Shown one piece after another: positions 37,297 through 45,775 of a DNA stretch of 53,066 bases. Source of the stretch: JAKAGZ01 sp035266865 (GTDB taxonomy: Bacteria; Bacteroidota; Ignavibacteria; Ignavibacteriales; Ignavibacteriaceae); the NCBI GenBank assembly GCA_035266865.1, contig DATFMR010000165.1, forward strand, positions 1 through 53,066, written 5' to 3'. Position 1 is the first letter of the stretch; every line of letters begins with the position of its first letter. The notes beneath the pieces were generated by a model. The model did no database searches and was not told the DNA's origin. It saw only the letters and a list, made by a program, of their open reading frames with translations. The translations under genes and the position numbers were made by a program.

Positions 37297-37688
37297 CTCT
37301 TTGAAGCCATTGCTTCTCCATAGCTATCATAATATTCTCTGTGCTCGTATATTTTTCCACCTCTAAAATAAAATGCCATAGCCCAGTGCCCGGAATAAGG
37401 CTTACCAGTTTTCTTTGACTTTGCATCCCAGTACCCTAGCGCGACAACTTTGTTGCCTTCTGCAATAAATTCTCTTGGCTCAAATTTTGGAAAATCTTTG
37501 TTCTCATGGATTAGCTTGAAAAAATCTACTACCTCTTGTTTCCCGTTGTAGACCCGTGCTTAAGGAAGTATCTCAGTCGGTCCCGGACAAGTCCATTTAA
37601 TATCATCTGTCAGCTAATCCAGGATCGCAGGAACATTCCCTTCTCCAAAAAATTGATAAACTGCCTGTGCTATTTGTGTGTTAGTCAT
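37293..37688 (-). pseudogene. NTF2-fold (SnoaL-like) gene broken by two nonsense codons
   Basis: Read from the ATG at 37688 (Shine-Dalgarno AAGGAGG upstream), the frame gives MTNTQIAQAVYQFFGEGNVP, then TAG at codon 25 and TAA at codon 43. It then stays open to TAA at 37293-37295. The downstream part keeps strongly conserved NTF2-like text such as FDFF-like VVDFFKLIHEN, FIAEGNKVVALGYWDA and YEHREYYDSYGEA. The frame is otherwise intact with no indel, so the inactivation looks recent; sequencing error at two sites is less likely. Total length is 131 codons, normal for the fold. Confidence 0.8.
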
Positions 37689-38007
37689 TACCATTGCCTC
37701 CTTAATAAAAAATTAAGTTTTAAAATGATTACTTTGATCTCTATAAGAGGGGATGCTTATAAAAATATGCAAAAAGAAATTAATAAAGAAAGGAAAAAGT
37801 AATTATTTATTTAGTTCTATTTTTCCAAATAATTACCAAACATTAAGAGGAGTCAGTTCAGCTATTGGATTTAATATTTGAGACTTTTTTACTTAACATC
37901 TAACTGCCTATTTCATAAAGAAATTTAATCATATTATTTATATATTATAACAATCAAAATTTAACAGATATTTTTACTAAATTATTACAAAATAATAAGT
38001 TATAAAA
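37689..38007. other. Intergenic stretch of about 320 nt
   Basis: This is AT-rich sequence between the pseudogene start and the CNNM-family gene. It holds the ribosome site of the pseudogene (minus strand) and must hold the promoter for the TTG-started gene downstream. I see no convincing ORF, repeat or terminator. Confidence 0.45.
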
Positions 38008-39231
38008 TTGAATAGTGACGTTATAATATTAATACTGCTGATAATAATAAGCGGATTTTTTTCCGGTTCTGAAATAGCTTTTGTAGTTGCAAATAAAATT
38101 AAGGTGGAAATAAAAGCCCGCAAAAATAATCTTGCTGCCCAGAGCGCATTACATTTTATGAATCATCAGCAGGATTTTTTTTCAACAATTTTAATAAGCA
38201 ATAATATTGTTAATGTTGCTTTTGCATCAATAAGCACTGTATTTTTAGCTTCACTCTTTGGTATTAATGACCTCGGGATTTTATTAATTTCTACCTTTGC
38301 TTTGTTGATTTTCGGGGAACTAATTCCAAAATATTTTGCTCGGGAACTGGCTGACAGTGCTGTCTATTTTACAGCTATTCCAATCAGGATTATATCCATT
38401 ATCATTTACCCGGTTGTGAAACTCTTATCTTCAATTTCTTCACTGCTTACCCAGTCTTCAACTTTAAAAAGCGCAAGTATTGGAAATTTATTCAGCAAAG
38501 AAGATATTGAATACCTGGTGCAGGAAAGTCATAAAGCGGGCGAAGTAAATAAAAAAGAAAGCGATATTATCAGCAGAGTGTTTGAGCTATCGGAACAAAA
38601 AGTTCATGAAGCAATGCGCCCGAGAACAGAAATTGTTGGAGTGGAAATCAACCAGACTATAGAAGAATCGCTGGATGTTTTTATTGAATCCGGCTTTTCC
38701 AAACTTGTAGTCTATGAAGGAAATCTCGATAACATTAAGGGGATTATTCTTGCTTACGATATTTTCAAATCTCCACAAAATCTGCAGAGCATAATGCGCG
38801 AAGTTATATTTGTTCCGGAGACAAAAAAGAGTTTTGAAATGCTCAACGAACTTTTGAACAAGCAGGTTTCAATTGCTATAGTAATTGATGAGTTCGGTGG
38901 AACCGCTGGAATAGTAACAGTTGAAGATATAATTGAAGAACTTTTCGGCGAAATCAAAGATGAATATGACGTTGAAGAAGAAATCTGCAGACGAGTTGCA
39001 CCGGGAACCTACCTGATAAGCGGGAAAGTTGAGATCGATTACATAAATGAAAAATATGATCTTGAAATTCCACTGGGTGATTACGAAACTATAGCAGGTT
39101 ATATTTCATCTCGTACAGGCAGAATACCGGCACAGGGTGAGACAATCCAGGTTAATAATTTTACAATACTTATTGCACGTGCCTCGCAGGTTAAAGTCGA
39201 CCTTGTAAAATTAACGGCAAGTAATGAATAG
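38008..39231 (+). CDS. CNNM/CorC-HlyC family membrane protein (DUF21-CBS)
   Basis: This 407-residue protein has a DUF21 membrane domain (about 1-180: SGFFSGSEIAFV, then three more helices), two CBS domains (about 205-320, with MRPRTEIVGV and FGGTAGIVTVEDIIEEL), and a CorC/HlyC C-terminal domain (about 325-405, GDYETIAGYISSRTG). The family (older name: hemolysin-like) is linked to Mg2+ or other divalent cation export. The start is TTG. The stop overlaps the DCC-protein start by 8 nt. Confidence 0.93.
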   Translation: MNSDVIILILLIIISGFFSGSEIAFVVANKIKVEIKARKNNLAAQSALHFMNHQQDFFSTILISNNIVNVAFASISTVFLASLFGINDLGILLISTFALLIFGELIPKYFARELADSAVYFTAIPIRIISIIIYPVVKLLSSISSLLTQSSTLKSASIGNLFSKEDIEYLVQESHKAGEVNKKESDIISRVFELSEQKVHEAMRPRTEIVGVEINQTIEESLDVFIESGFSKLVVYEGNLDNIKGIILAYDIFKSPQNLQSIMREVIFVPETKKSFEMLNELLNKQVSIAIVIDEFGGTAGIVTVEDIIEELFGEIKDEYDVEEEICRRVAPGTYLISGKVEIDYINEKYDLEIPLGDYETIAGYISSRTGRIPAQGETIQVNNFTILIARASQVKVDLVKLTASNE

Positions 39232-39658
39232 CCCGCAACATTCCGCTAATGAAAATTCACCGCAAAATAGAAATATAATCCTGTTTGACGGAGTCTGTAA
39301 CTTCTGCAATTTCTGGGTAGATTTTATAATTAAACGGGATAAAAAAAAAATATTTAAATTTGCAGCCCTGCAGACTAATTCCGGCAATAAAATATTGGAT
39401 AATTTTCGCGAAAAAACTGAAGGCGTTGATTCTGTAATATTTGTTGAAAATAATAGATGTTTTACAAGGTCTTCAGCAGCTTTAAGGATTGTCAAAAAGC
39501 TTCCCGGATTGTGGGCTTACCTCTATGCCTTTATCATTATTCCGAAACCGCTGCGTGATTTTATTTATGATTTTGTAGCCAAAAATCGTTACAGCATTTT
39601 TGGCCAGAAAGAATCGTGCAGGCTTCCATCACCCGAAGAAAAAGATCGATTTATTTGA
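39224..39658 (+). CDS. DCC-family thiol-disulfide oxidoreductase (YuxK-like, DUF393)
   Basis: This 144-residue protein has the DCC signature LFDGVCNFCN near residue 25, with a CxxC redox pair, then KFAALQT and a C-terminal block with RYSIFGQKESCRLPSPEE. Members are predicted thioredoxin-like oxidoreductases of unknown substrate. It overlaps the CNNM gene and is translated with it. No signal peptide, so cytoplasmic. Confidence 0.92.
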   Translation: MNSPQHSANENSPQNRNIILFDGVCNFCNFWVDFIIKRDKKKIFKFAALQTNSGNKILDNFREKTEGVDSVIFVENNRCFTRSSAALRIVKKLPGLWAYLYAFIIIPKPLRDFIYDFVAKNRYSIFGQKESCRLPSPEEKDRFI

Positions 39659-39746
39659 ATTTCCTGTAGCCAAACCATTCATCACAAATATGTAAGACTC
39701 ACTTATTTTGTTTTTTATCTTTTTGCATTCAAAAAAAGGAGAAAAT

Positions 39747-40793
39747 ATGAAAACAGGGAAAATGGCGCTTTTATCTCTCATTTTGTTGTTTTTTGCTGTA
39801 ATTATAAAAGCTCAGCCAACATTAACTACTCCGGAATTAAGCCAGGCTGCAACAATTTCTCAGACAATTGGACTTACAAAAATCACAGTCAATTATCACC
39901 GTCCTCTTGTTAAAGAAAGAAAAATCTGGGGAGGATTGGTGCCTTATAACCAGGTATGGCGTGCAGGTGCAAATGAAAATACAATAATTGAATTTTCAGA
40001 TCCCGTGAAAATAAACGGGATGGAAATTCCTGCCGGTAAATATGGTTTCCACGCTATACCGGGGGAAAATGAATGGACATTGATATTCAATAAAAACAGT
40101 GATGCCTGGGGAAGTTTTTTTTATGATAATGATCTGGATGCATTAAGGATAAATGTAAAGCCACAAACAGCTAATTTCACAGAAGCATTAACGTATTCAT
40201 TTGATGATCCAAAACCGGGTTCAGTTGTTGTTTCACTAACATGGGAAAAATTAAAAATTCCCTTTACAGTAGAAGTTGATGTAAATAAAGTTGTAGTAGA
40301 TAATATGAAAAAGGAATTAACCGGCCTTGCGGGATTTTATTCCGATGATTATTTGCAGGCAGCAAATTATTGTCTTCAGAATGCTTACGATATTGAGCAG
40401 GGTTTGAACTGGGTTGATGAATCAATAAAAAGGGGGAAAAGTTTCGGTAATCTTTATACCAAATCTGAAATATTAATGAAAATGGGTAAAGGTGATGAAG
40501 CAAAAAAAATTAAAGAAGAAGCGATGGAACTGGCAACAGAAAATGATTTGAACAAACTTGGAAATCAATACAATTCATCGGAAAATTATGAAGGGGCTAT
40601 AAAAATATTTAATATGAATTTAGAGCTTCATCCAAATTCCTTAAGAGCATACCTTGGGTTGGGTAATGCTTATTCAGAATTAAGTAACTATAAGCTGGCA
40701 ATTGAGAATTATGAAAAAGCGAAAGAAATAACACCCAACCAGGGACTAAAAGAGAGACTTCAAAAAGCAATTGATGACCTGATGAAAAAATAA
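39747..40793 (+). CDS. Secreted DUF2911 protein with TPR repeats
   Basis: This 348-residue protein has a signal peptide (hydrophobic core LLSLILLFFAVIIK, ending AQP). A DUF2911 domain follows (about 25-175: VNYHRPLVKERKIWGGLV, WRAGANENT, IPAGKYGFHAIPG), then TPR-like helices at 240-345 (LRAYLGLGNAYSELSNYKLA). DUF2911 proteins are common in Bacteroidota and have no known function. The ATG at 39747 is preferred over 39708 because AAGGAG lies just before it and the signal peptide then starts correctly. A terminator follows. Confidence 0.9.
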   Translation: MKTGKMALLSLILLFFAVIIKAQPTLTTPELSQAATISQTIGLTKITVNYHRPLVKERKIWGGLVPYNQVWRAGANENTIIEFSDPVKINGMEIPAGKYGFHAIPGENEWTLIFNKNSDAWGSFFYDNDLDALRINVKPQTANFTEALTYSFDDPKPGSVVVSLTWEKLKIPFTVEVDVNKVVVDNMKKELTGLAGFYSDDYLQAANYCLQNAYDIEQGLNWVDESIKRGKSFGNLYTKSEILMKMGKGDEAKKIKEEAMELATENDLNKLGNQYNSSENYEGAIKIFNMNLELHPNSLRAYLGLGNAYSELSNYKLAIENYEKAKEITPNQGLKERLQKAIDDLMKK

Positions 40794-40822
40794 AAGTTAT
40801 AAAAATCAGGCCTCATAATACT

Positions 40823-40866
40823 AGAGGATGGCTGGCAGTTTGATGTCTTCCATCCTCTTTTTTTAT
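40823..40866 (+). terminator. Rho-independent terminator after the DUF2911 gene
   Basis: The stem AGAGGATGG (40823-40831) pairs with CCATCCTCT (40850-40858), and a run of seven T follows. The loop is 18 nt. It begins about 30 nt after the stop codon. Confidence 0.88.
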
Positions 40867-41002
40867 CATTTCGCTAAAATACATCCATTTAAAGTGAATA
40901 ATCTGTAAAGGCTTACAGCTAAATAGTTTTCGGTTGATCTATTTTTCCCGTAAATTTGTAGTCCTGTAATTAAATTGATTTCTCACTGCTTTATAGGTAA
41001 AT

Positions 41003-42154
41003 TTGTTAAATATAAAAATTTTGGTTGAGGATAAGCACTCAAAAGCGCGGGCAGGCGAGTTTACAACCGATCATGGCGTTGTCGAAACCCCGATTTTTAT
41101 GCCTGTTGGGACACAGGGAACTGTTAAAGCTGTTAACCAGAGTTACCTTGAGAGTGATATCAAGGCTCAAATTGTTCTTTCAAATACTTATCATCTTTAT
41201 TTACGCCCCGGTACAGAAATTCTTGAAAAAGCCGGCGGTCTGCATAAATTCATCAACTGGAATAAGCCAATTCTAACAGACAGCGGCGGCTACCAGGTTT
41301 TTAGTCTTTCTGAACTGAGAAAAATTAAATCAAATGGAGTTGAATTCAGATCGCACCTTGACGGATCGAAACATTTTTTCACACCGGAAAAAGTTATTGG
41401 AATTCAAAGAAGCATCGGTTCGGATATAATGATGGTTCTTGATGAATGTACTCCGTATCCCTGCGAATACGAATACGCAAAACATTCTAAGAATCTTACT
41501 TCTGACTGGGCAATATTAAATAAAGAAGCTTTTGAAAATTCAAATTCTTTATACGGGCACAGGCAGTTTCTTTTCGGCATAATTCAGGGAAGTGTTTATA
41601 AAGATTTGCGGGAAGAATCTGCAAAAGATCTCGTTCAAATGGATTTTGACGGATATGCAATTGGCGGTCTCGCAGTTGGTGAGCCTGCTGATGTAATGTA
41701 TGAGCTTGTGGATTTTACGACTGATTTTATGCCTCAAGAAAAGCCAAGATATTTAATGGGAGTCGGCAGGCCTGAAAATATCCTGGAAGCTATCGATAGA
41801 GGCATTGATATGTTCGATTGTGTAATGCCGACCCGGAATGCCCGGAATGCAAATTTGTTTACATCAGGCGGCGTAATTTCGATGAGAAATGCAAAATATA
41901 AAGATGATTTTACAACGATTGATGAAAATTGTGATTGTTACACCTGCAAAAATTATTCAAAAGCATATTTAAGGCATTTGTACATAGCAAAAGAAATTCT
42001 TGCTCTCGAACTTGGCAGTATTCACAACCTGCATTTTTATCTTAACCTTGTAAAGGATGCGAGAAAAAAAATAATTGAGGGAACATTTAAAGACTGGAAG
42101 GAAGAAAAAATTAAAGAAGTAACAATAAACGTAAATAATCCTATGGAGGAATAA
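41003..42154 (+). CDS. tgt: Queuine tRNA-ribosyltransferase
   Basis: This 383-residue enzyme exchanges guanine at the wobble position of GUN-anticodon tRNAs for preQ1, the first tRNA-bound step of queuosine synthesis. Visible features: NTYHLYLRPG, catalytic Asp93 in DSGGYQVF, GGLAVGEP, MPTRNARNANLF, and the zinc site Cys310, Cys312, Cys315 with His341. The start is TTG after AGGT. It is followed by yajC 1 nt later, the common tgt-yajC arrangement. The tRNA-Asp at 1748 (GTC anticodon) is a likely substrate. Confidence 0.97.
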   Translation: MLNIKILVEDKHSKARAGEFTTDHGVVETPIFMPVGTQGTVKAVNQSYLESDIKAQIVLSNTYHLYLRPGTEILEKAGGLHKFINWNKPILTDSGGYQVFSLSELRKIKSNGVEFRSHLDGSKHFFTPEKVIGIQRSIGSDIMMVLDECTPYPCEYEYAKHSKNLTSDWAILNKEAFENSNSLYGHRQFLFGIIQGSVYKDLREESAKDLVQMDFDGYAIGGLAVGEPADVMYELVDFTTDFMPQEKPRYLMGVGRPENILEAIDRGIDMFDCVMPTRNARNANLFTSGGVISMRNAKYKDDFTTIDENCDCYTCKNYSKAYLRHLYIAKEILALELGSIHNLHFYLNLVKDARKKIIEGTFKDWKEEKIKEVTINVNNPMEE

Positions 42155-42155
42155 T

Positions 42156-42461
42156 TTGGAATCACTTTTGGCAATGGCTCCACCGAGTGGAGGAGATTCA
42201 AGCGGAAATTTAGTCAGCACCATAATAATGTTCGGTGCTATATTTGTCATTTTTTATTTTATGATAATCAGGCCACAGCAGAAGCGCTCAAAAGAAAGGA
42301 CTAAAATGCTTTCAAATATTGAGAAAGGCGACAAAGTTGTTACAAGCGGCGGGTTGCACGGTACAATTGCAGGACTTGATGAAAAAACAGTCCTTCTGGA
42401 AGTACATGACAAATTAAAATTGAAATTTGATAGAAGTGCAATATCCCAGGTCCTTAAATAG
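42156..42461 (+). CDS. yajC: Preprotein translocase subunit YajC
   Basis: This 101-residue protein has one membrane helix (about 23-42, TIIMFGAIFVIFYFMIIRPQ), the family motif RPQQKR right after it, and the cytoplasmic domain KGDKVVTSGGLHGTIAGLDE. YajC associates with SecDF at the Sec translocon. It starts with TTG behind a GGAGGA that overlaps the tgt stop region. secD/secF are not in the window. Confidence 0.95.
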   Translation: MESLLAMAPPSGGDSSGNLVSTIIMFGAIFVIFYFMIIRPQQKRSKERTKMLSNIEKGDKVVTSGGLHGTIAGLDEKTVLLEVHDKLKLKFDRSAISQVLK

Positions 42462-42569
42462 GAAAATTTAGCACTATTGTAATAGCACAGTGCATAAAAT
42501 CACTTAAGGTTTTGAATAACTATGTAGTTTGATGCTAAACTGATTGAAAAATAAAAATGAGATGATAAA

Positions 42570-43766
42570 ATGTTTTGTTCGGTAGAAGAAGCAATTGAAG
42601 AAATTAAACAGGGCAAAGTAATAATTGTAGTGGATGATGAAGATCGCGAGAATGAAGGGGATTTTATTTGTGCCGCAGAGTATGTGACTCCCGATATAAT
42701 CAATTTTATGGTTACACACGGTAGGGGAATGGTATGTGCAGCTTTAAATGGTAAAAGGCTCGACGAACTTGGCCTTCCTTTAATGGTCGATTCTAATTCT
42801 GCTTTGCACGGTACACAATTTACAGTAACCGTTGATGCAATTGATGGTACTACTACAGGAATCTCCGCGGCTGACAGGGCGCTTACAATAAAAAAACTGA
42901 TTAATAAAAATTCTAAAGCTGAAGACTTTGCGAAACCCGGGCACATATTTCCGCTGCGCGCATTCAATGAAGGCGTTTTGAGGCGTGCCGGTCATACTGA
43001 AGCTGCCGTTGATCTTTGCAGGCTCGCAAAGATGAAACCCGCAGGAGTGCTTTGTGAGATTCTTAAAGAAAATGGTGAAATGGCCCGCGTCCCCGAATTA
43101 ATTGAGATTGCAGAGAGATTCGGATTAAAAATACTTACCGTAAAAGATTTGATTAAATACAGGCTCCAGAGTGAAAAATTAATCGAAAAAATTACAGACA
43201 TTAATTTCCCTACCGAACACGGCAGCTTTAAGCTTCATCTTTATAAAAGTTCGCTCGATGGCAAGAAACAAATTGCACTTGTTAAAGGGAATGTTTCGCC
43301 AGATGAGCCAGTGCTGGTAAGAATGCATTCAGAATGTCTAACAGGTGATGTATTTCATTCATTGAGATGCGACTGTCACGATCAGCTAAATGCTGCGCTG
43401 GATATGATTGAAGAAAATGGTTCGGGCGTTCTTGTTTATATGAGGCAGGAAGGAAGAGGTATCGGCTTGACTAATAAAATACTAGCGTACAAGTTACAGG
43501 AAGCAGGGAAGGACACTGTTGAAGCAAATGAAGCACTTGGTTTCAAACCTGATTTAAGAGATTACGGAATCGGTGCACAGATACTGGTTGATCTGGGTGT
43601 AAAGAAAATCAAACTGCTGACAAATAATCCAAGAAAAGTTGTTGGTTTAAAAGGATATGGACTCGATATCGTTGAAAGAATACCAATCGAAATTCTGCCA
43701 AATGAGAATAACGAAAAATATCTTAAAACAAAGAGAGATAAACTGGGGCATTTGATTCTAAAATAA
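42570..43766 (+). CDS. ribBA: Bifunctional 3,4-dihydroxy-2-butanone-4-phosphate synthase / GTP cyclohydrolase II
   Basis: This 398-residue fusion covers both entry reactions of riboflavin synthesis. The RibB half (about 1-205) has DDEDRENEGDFICAAE, HGRGMVCAAL and RRAGHTEAAVDL. The RibA half (206-398) has RMHSECLTGDVFHSLRCDCH with the zinc cysteines, YMRQEGRGIGL, and NNPRKV. It lies 108 nt after yajC; the leader contains a small hairpin but none of the conserved FMN-riboswitch blocks. A terminator follows. Confidence 0.97.
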   Translation: MFCSVEEAIEEIKQGKVIIVVDDEDRENEGDFICAAEYVTPDIINFMVTHGRGMVCAALNGKRLDELGLPLMVDSNSALHGTQFTVTVDAIDGTTTGISAADRALTIKKLINKNSKAEDFAKPGHIFPLRAFNEGVLRRAGHTEAAVDLCRLAKMKPAGVLCEILKENGEMARVPELIEIAERFGLKILTVKDLIKYRLQSEKLIEKITDINFPTEHGSFKLHLYKSSLDGKKQIALVKGNVSPDEPVLVRMHSECLTGDVFHSLRCDCHDQLNAALDMIEENGSGVLVYMRQEGRGIGLTNKILAYKLQEAGKDTVEANEALGFKPDLRDYGIGAQILVDLGVKKIKLLTNNPRKVVGLKGYGLDIVERIPIEILPNENNEKYLKTKRDKLGHLILK

Positions 43767-43787
43767 TTTTGCTAATCGTAATTGCTT

Positions 43788-43818
43788 AAGGCGTCTTAGT
43801 TACCAGGACGCCTTTTTA
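43788..43818. terminator. Hairpin terminator between ribBA and the convergent membrane-protein gene
   Basis: AAGGCGTC and GACGCCTT form an 8-bp stem around an 11-nt loop, followed by TTTTTATTTT on the plus strand. It ends ribBA transcription and could also stop reads from the opposite gene. Confidence 0.88.
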
Positions 43819-43845
43819 TTTTAAAGAATTGGCTAATTTATAAAT

Positions 43846-44217
43846 TTATTTCTCTTTCTGGTTGGCTCTAATATGTCCGCCTGTCATAACTGACATCGGA
43901 CCAACCAGTAATAAAAGCAAAGCATACCATATCGGCCAGGTTCCCCAGGTAAGTAATATCGAAGCAATTCCTAGAACAAATACGATGATTACGAGGAAGG
44001 CAACGTTTTTACGAGGATTTAATGCGGGCATACTTGCAGTAACAAACCCTCCCGCCATAGAAAAAATAACGCTATAAAGGACATTAACTACCAGGTATAA
44101 TGCTGTCGGCTCACCGGATTGGTTTAGCAATAAATTTGAAGTAAAATTTAATGCCAATCCGCTCAGTATTATTATTGTCGCAAAACCTAATAGAACAGCT
44201 AAAACTGATCTTGCCAT
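43846..44217 (-). CDS. Small hypothetical membrane protein (123 aa)
   Basis: The protein has four predicted helices (about 5-25, 42-62, 70-88, 92-110). The N-terminus MARSVLAVLLGFATIIILSG and the motif GGHIRANQKEK at the end look like small uncharacterised membrane proteins of Bacteroidota and other phyla. AGGAG 6-7 nt before the ATG supports the start. Function unknown. Confidence 0.75.
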   Translation of the reverse strand: MARSVLAVLLGFATIIILSGLALNFTSNLLLNQSGEPTALYLVVNVLYSVIFSMAGGFVTASMPALNPRKNVAFLVIIVFVLGIASILLTWGTWPIWYALLLLLVGPMSVMTGGHIRANQKEK

Positions 44218-44444
44218 TAAATCTCCTGAAAAGATTGATTTATTAAATTAGTGATAATTGGATTAAATTTCTTTGTAGATACTAAATATAAATTACAACA
44301 AGGTATTATTTTAAAACCCGATAATTAAATTGTAATAATTAATCAAAATGTTGTTGAGAAATCTCATTGGAAATTGTATAATGAAGATGTGTTTGGATTT
44401 AATTTTTTTATTATTCCATAGATATTTTAAAAATGGAGTTTCAA

Positions 44445-44774
44445 ATGGAATATTTCTGCGATTTTGAAAACAGAAAATCTAAAGAACTATTGCCCGGAGT
44501 GACAATCAAAACCTTCTGGGGAAAGGAGATGTTGTTGTCACAGGTAAATCTGGAGCCCAATTCTGTTATTCCGTCTCACAACCATCCGCACGAACAATCT
44601 GGTACAGTGATTTCAGGCAAGATGGAATTGACAATTGATGGAGAAACCAGGATGTTAAAAACAGGGGACACATATTTAATTCCGGGAAATGTGATGCACG
44701 GTGCAAAAACTTTTGATGAACCTGCAAAGGTTCTGGATATTTTCAGTCCGGTTAGAGAAGAATATAAATATTAA
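44445..44774 (+). CDS. Cupin-domain protein
   Basis: This protein of about 109 residues is one cupin barrel: motif 1 with metal ligands in PSHNHPHEQSGTVISGKMEL (His residues and Glu), and motif 2 with PGNVMHG. Small cupins are metal-dependent enzymes or sugar/ligand binders. The ATG at 44445 is preferred over 44433 because GGAG (44435-44438) then serves as ribosome site. It is followed 20 nt later by the endonuclease/exonuclease/phosphatase-family gene. Confidence 0.88.
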   Translation: MEYFCDFENRKSKELLPGVTIKTFWGKEMLLSQVNLEPNSVIPSHNHPHEQSGTVISGKMELTIDGETRMLKTGDTYLIPGNVMHGAKTFDEPAKVLDIFSPVREEYKY

Positions 44775-44794
44775 TTGAAGCCGGAAAGATTTAT

Positions 44795-45670
44795 ATGAAA
44801 AACAGAATTCTGCTGGCGGGAGTGATTTTCATTTCAATTATTATGTTTACCGGCACTGGTAAAGATAATGACCGTGGTATTAAAGTTATGACTTTCAATA
44901 TCAGGTACGATAATCCGGATGACGGAGAAAACGGCTGGCTCCATAGGAGAGAAAGCCTCTTGCGGCTTATAAAATTATATAAAGCTGATATTATCGGGAC
45001 TCAGGAGGTTTTAAAAAATCAGCTTGATTACATTGCAGGTAATCTTGAAGGATTTGGCTGGACTGGTATTGGAAGAGATGACGGTAAGCAAGCAGGTGAA
45101 TATTCTGTAATATTTTTTAATCGAAAAAAAGTTGAAATGCTTGAATCAGATACTTTCTGGTGTTCTGAGACACCTGGCAAACCGGGACTTGGCTGGGATG
45201 CGGTTTGCAACCGGATTGTAACGTGGGGTAAATTCAGAGTGAAGGAATCAGGAATAGAATTCTATGTCTTTAATACACATTTCGATCATATAGGAGTAAC
45301 CGCAAGATTAAAAAGTGCCGAATTGATAATGGAAAAAATAAAGTCCATTTGCAGCGGGGAACCTGTAATTATAACAGGAGATTTTAATTCTACCCCTTCC
45401 GATAAACCGTATGAAATTATTACTGCTCTTTACAGGCAAAAAATTAAATATGATTTTTATGACTCCAAAAATATTTCGGAATCGCCGCACAAGGGGCCGG
45501 AGGGGACCTTTAATGGATTTAAATTAGCAGAACCTGCAACTGGGCCGATTGATTATATTTTTGTAAGTAATGGAATTAATGTAAAAACGCACGAAACTAT
45601 TTCTGATAAATTCAACGATCATTATCCTTCCGATCATTTTCCCGTTATTGCTGAGTTAACTTTTAAATAA
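44795..45670 (+). CDS. Secreted endonuclease/exonuclease/phosphatase family protein
   Basis: This 291-residue protein has an N-terminal signal sequence (about 1-20) and the EEP fold: VMTFNIRYDN (metal Asn), IGTQEV (catalytic Glu), FNTHFDHIG, ITGDFNSTP (Asp/Asn pair) and YPSDHFPVIAEL (final Asp-His). All core catalytic residues are present. Substrates in this family range from nucleic acids to inositol phosphates and phospholipids; an exported enzyme may scavenge phosphate. The secreted location is predicted from the signal only. Confidence 0.9.
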   Translation: MKNRILLAGVIFISIIMFTGTGKDNDRGIKVMTFNIRYDNPDDGENGWLHRRESLLRLIKLYKADIIGTQEVLKNQLDYIAGNLEGFGWTGIGRDDGKQAGEYSVIFFNRKKVEMLESDTFWCSETPGKPGLGWDAVCNRIVTWGKFRVKESGIEFYVFNTHFDHIGVTARLKSAELIMEKIKSICSGEPVIITGDFNSTPSDKPYEIITALYRQKIKYDFYDSKNISESPHKGPEGTFNGFKLAEPATGPIDYIFVSNGINVKTHETISDKFNDHYPSDHFPVIAELTFK

Positions 45671-45775
45671 ACTATCCGAAGAAGAAAGGGTTCAAAATTA
45701 AATTTGAAATAGCACTTTTTATAAAAGTAATGTATATTTCTAATGATATTATTACCCAACCCGTGAGGCGATAAA

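Noticed and set aside
37560..37616. Stop-codon recoding (TAG and TAA read through) in the NTF2-fold gene
   Set aside because: Two different stop codons would need separate recoding, and no other gene in the window shows in-frame stops.
37536..37802. Open frame on the plus strand across the pseudogene (88 codons)
   Set aside because: It lies antisense to the NTF2-like pseudogene, shows no protein-family features, and its openness is explained by the coding sequence on the other strand.
42462..42569. Possible FMN riboswitch upstream of ribBA
   Set aside because: The leader is only 108 nt and lacks the conserved blocks of the FMN aptamer; only a small AT-rich hairpin (around CTATTGTAATAG) is visible.
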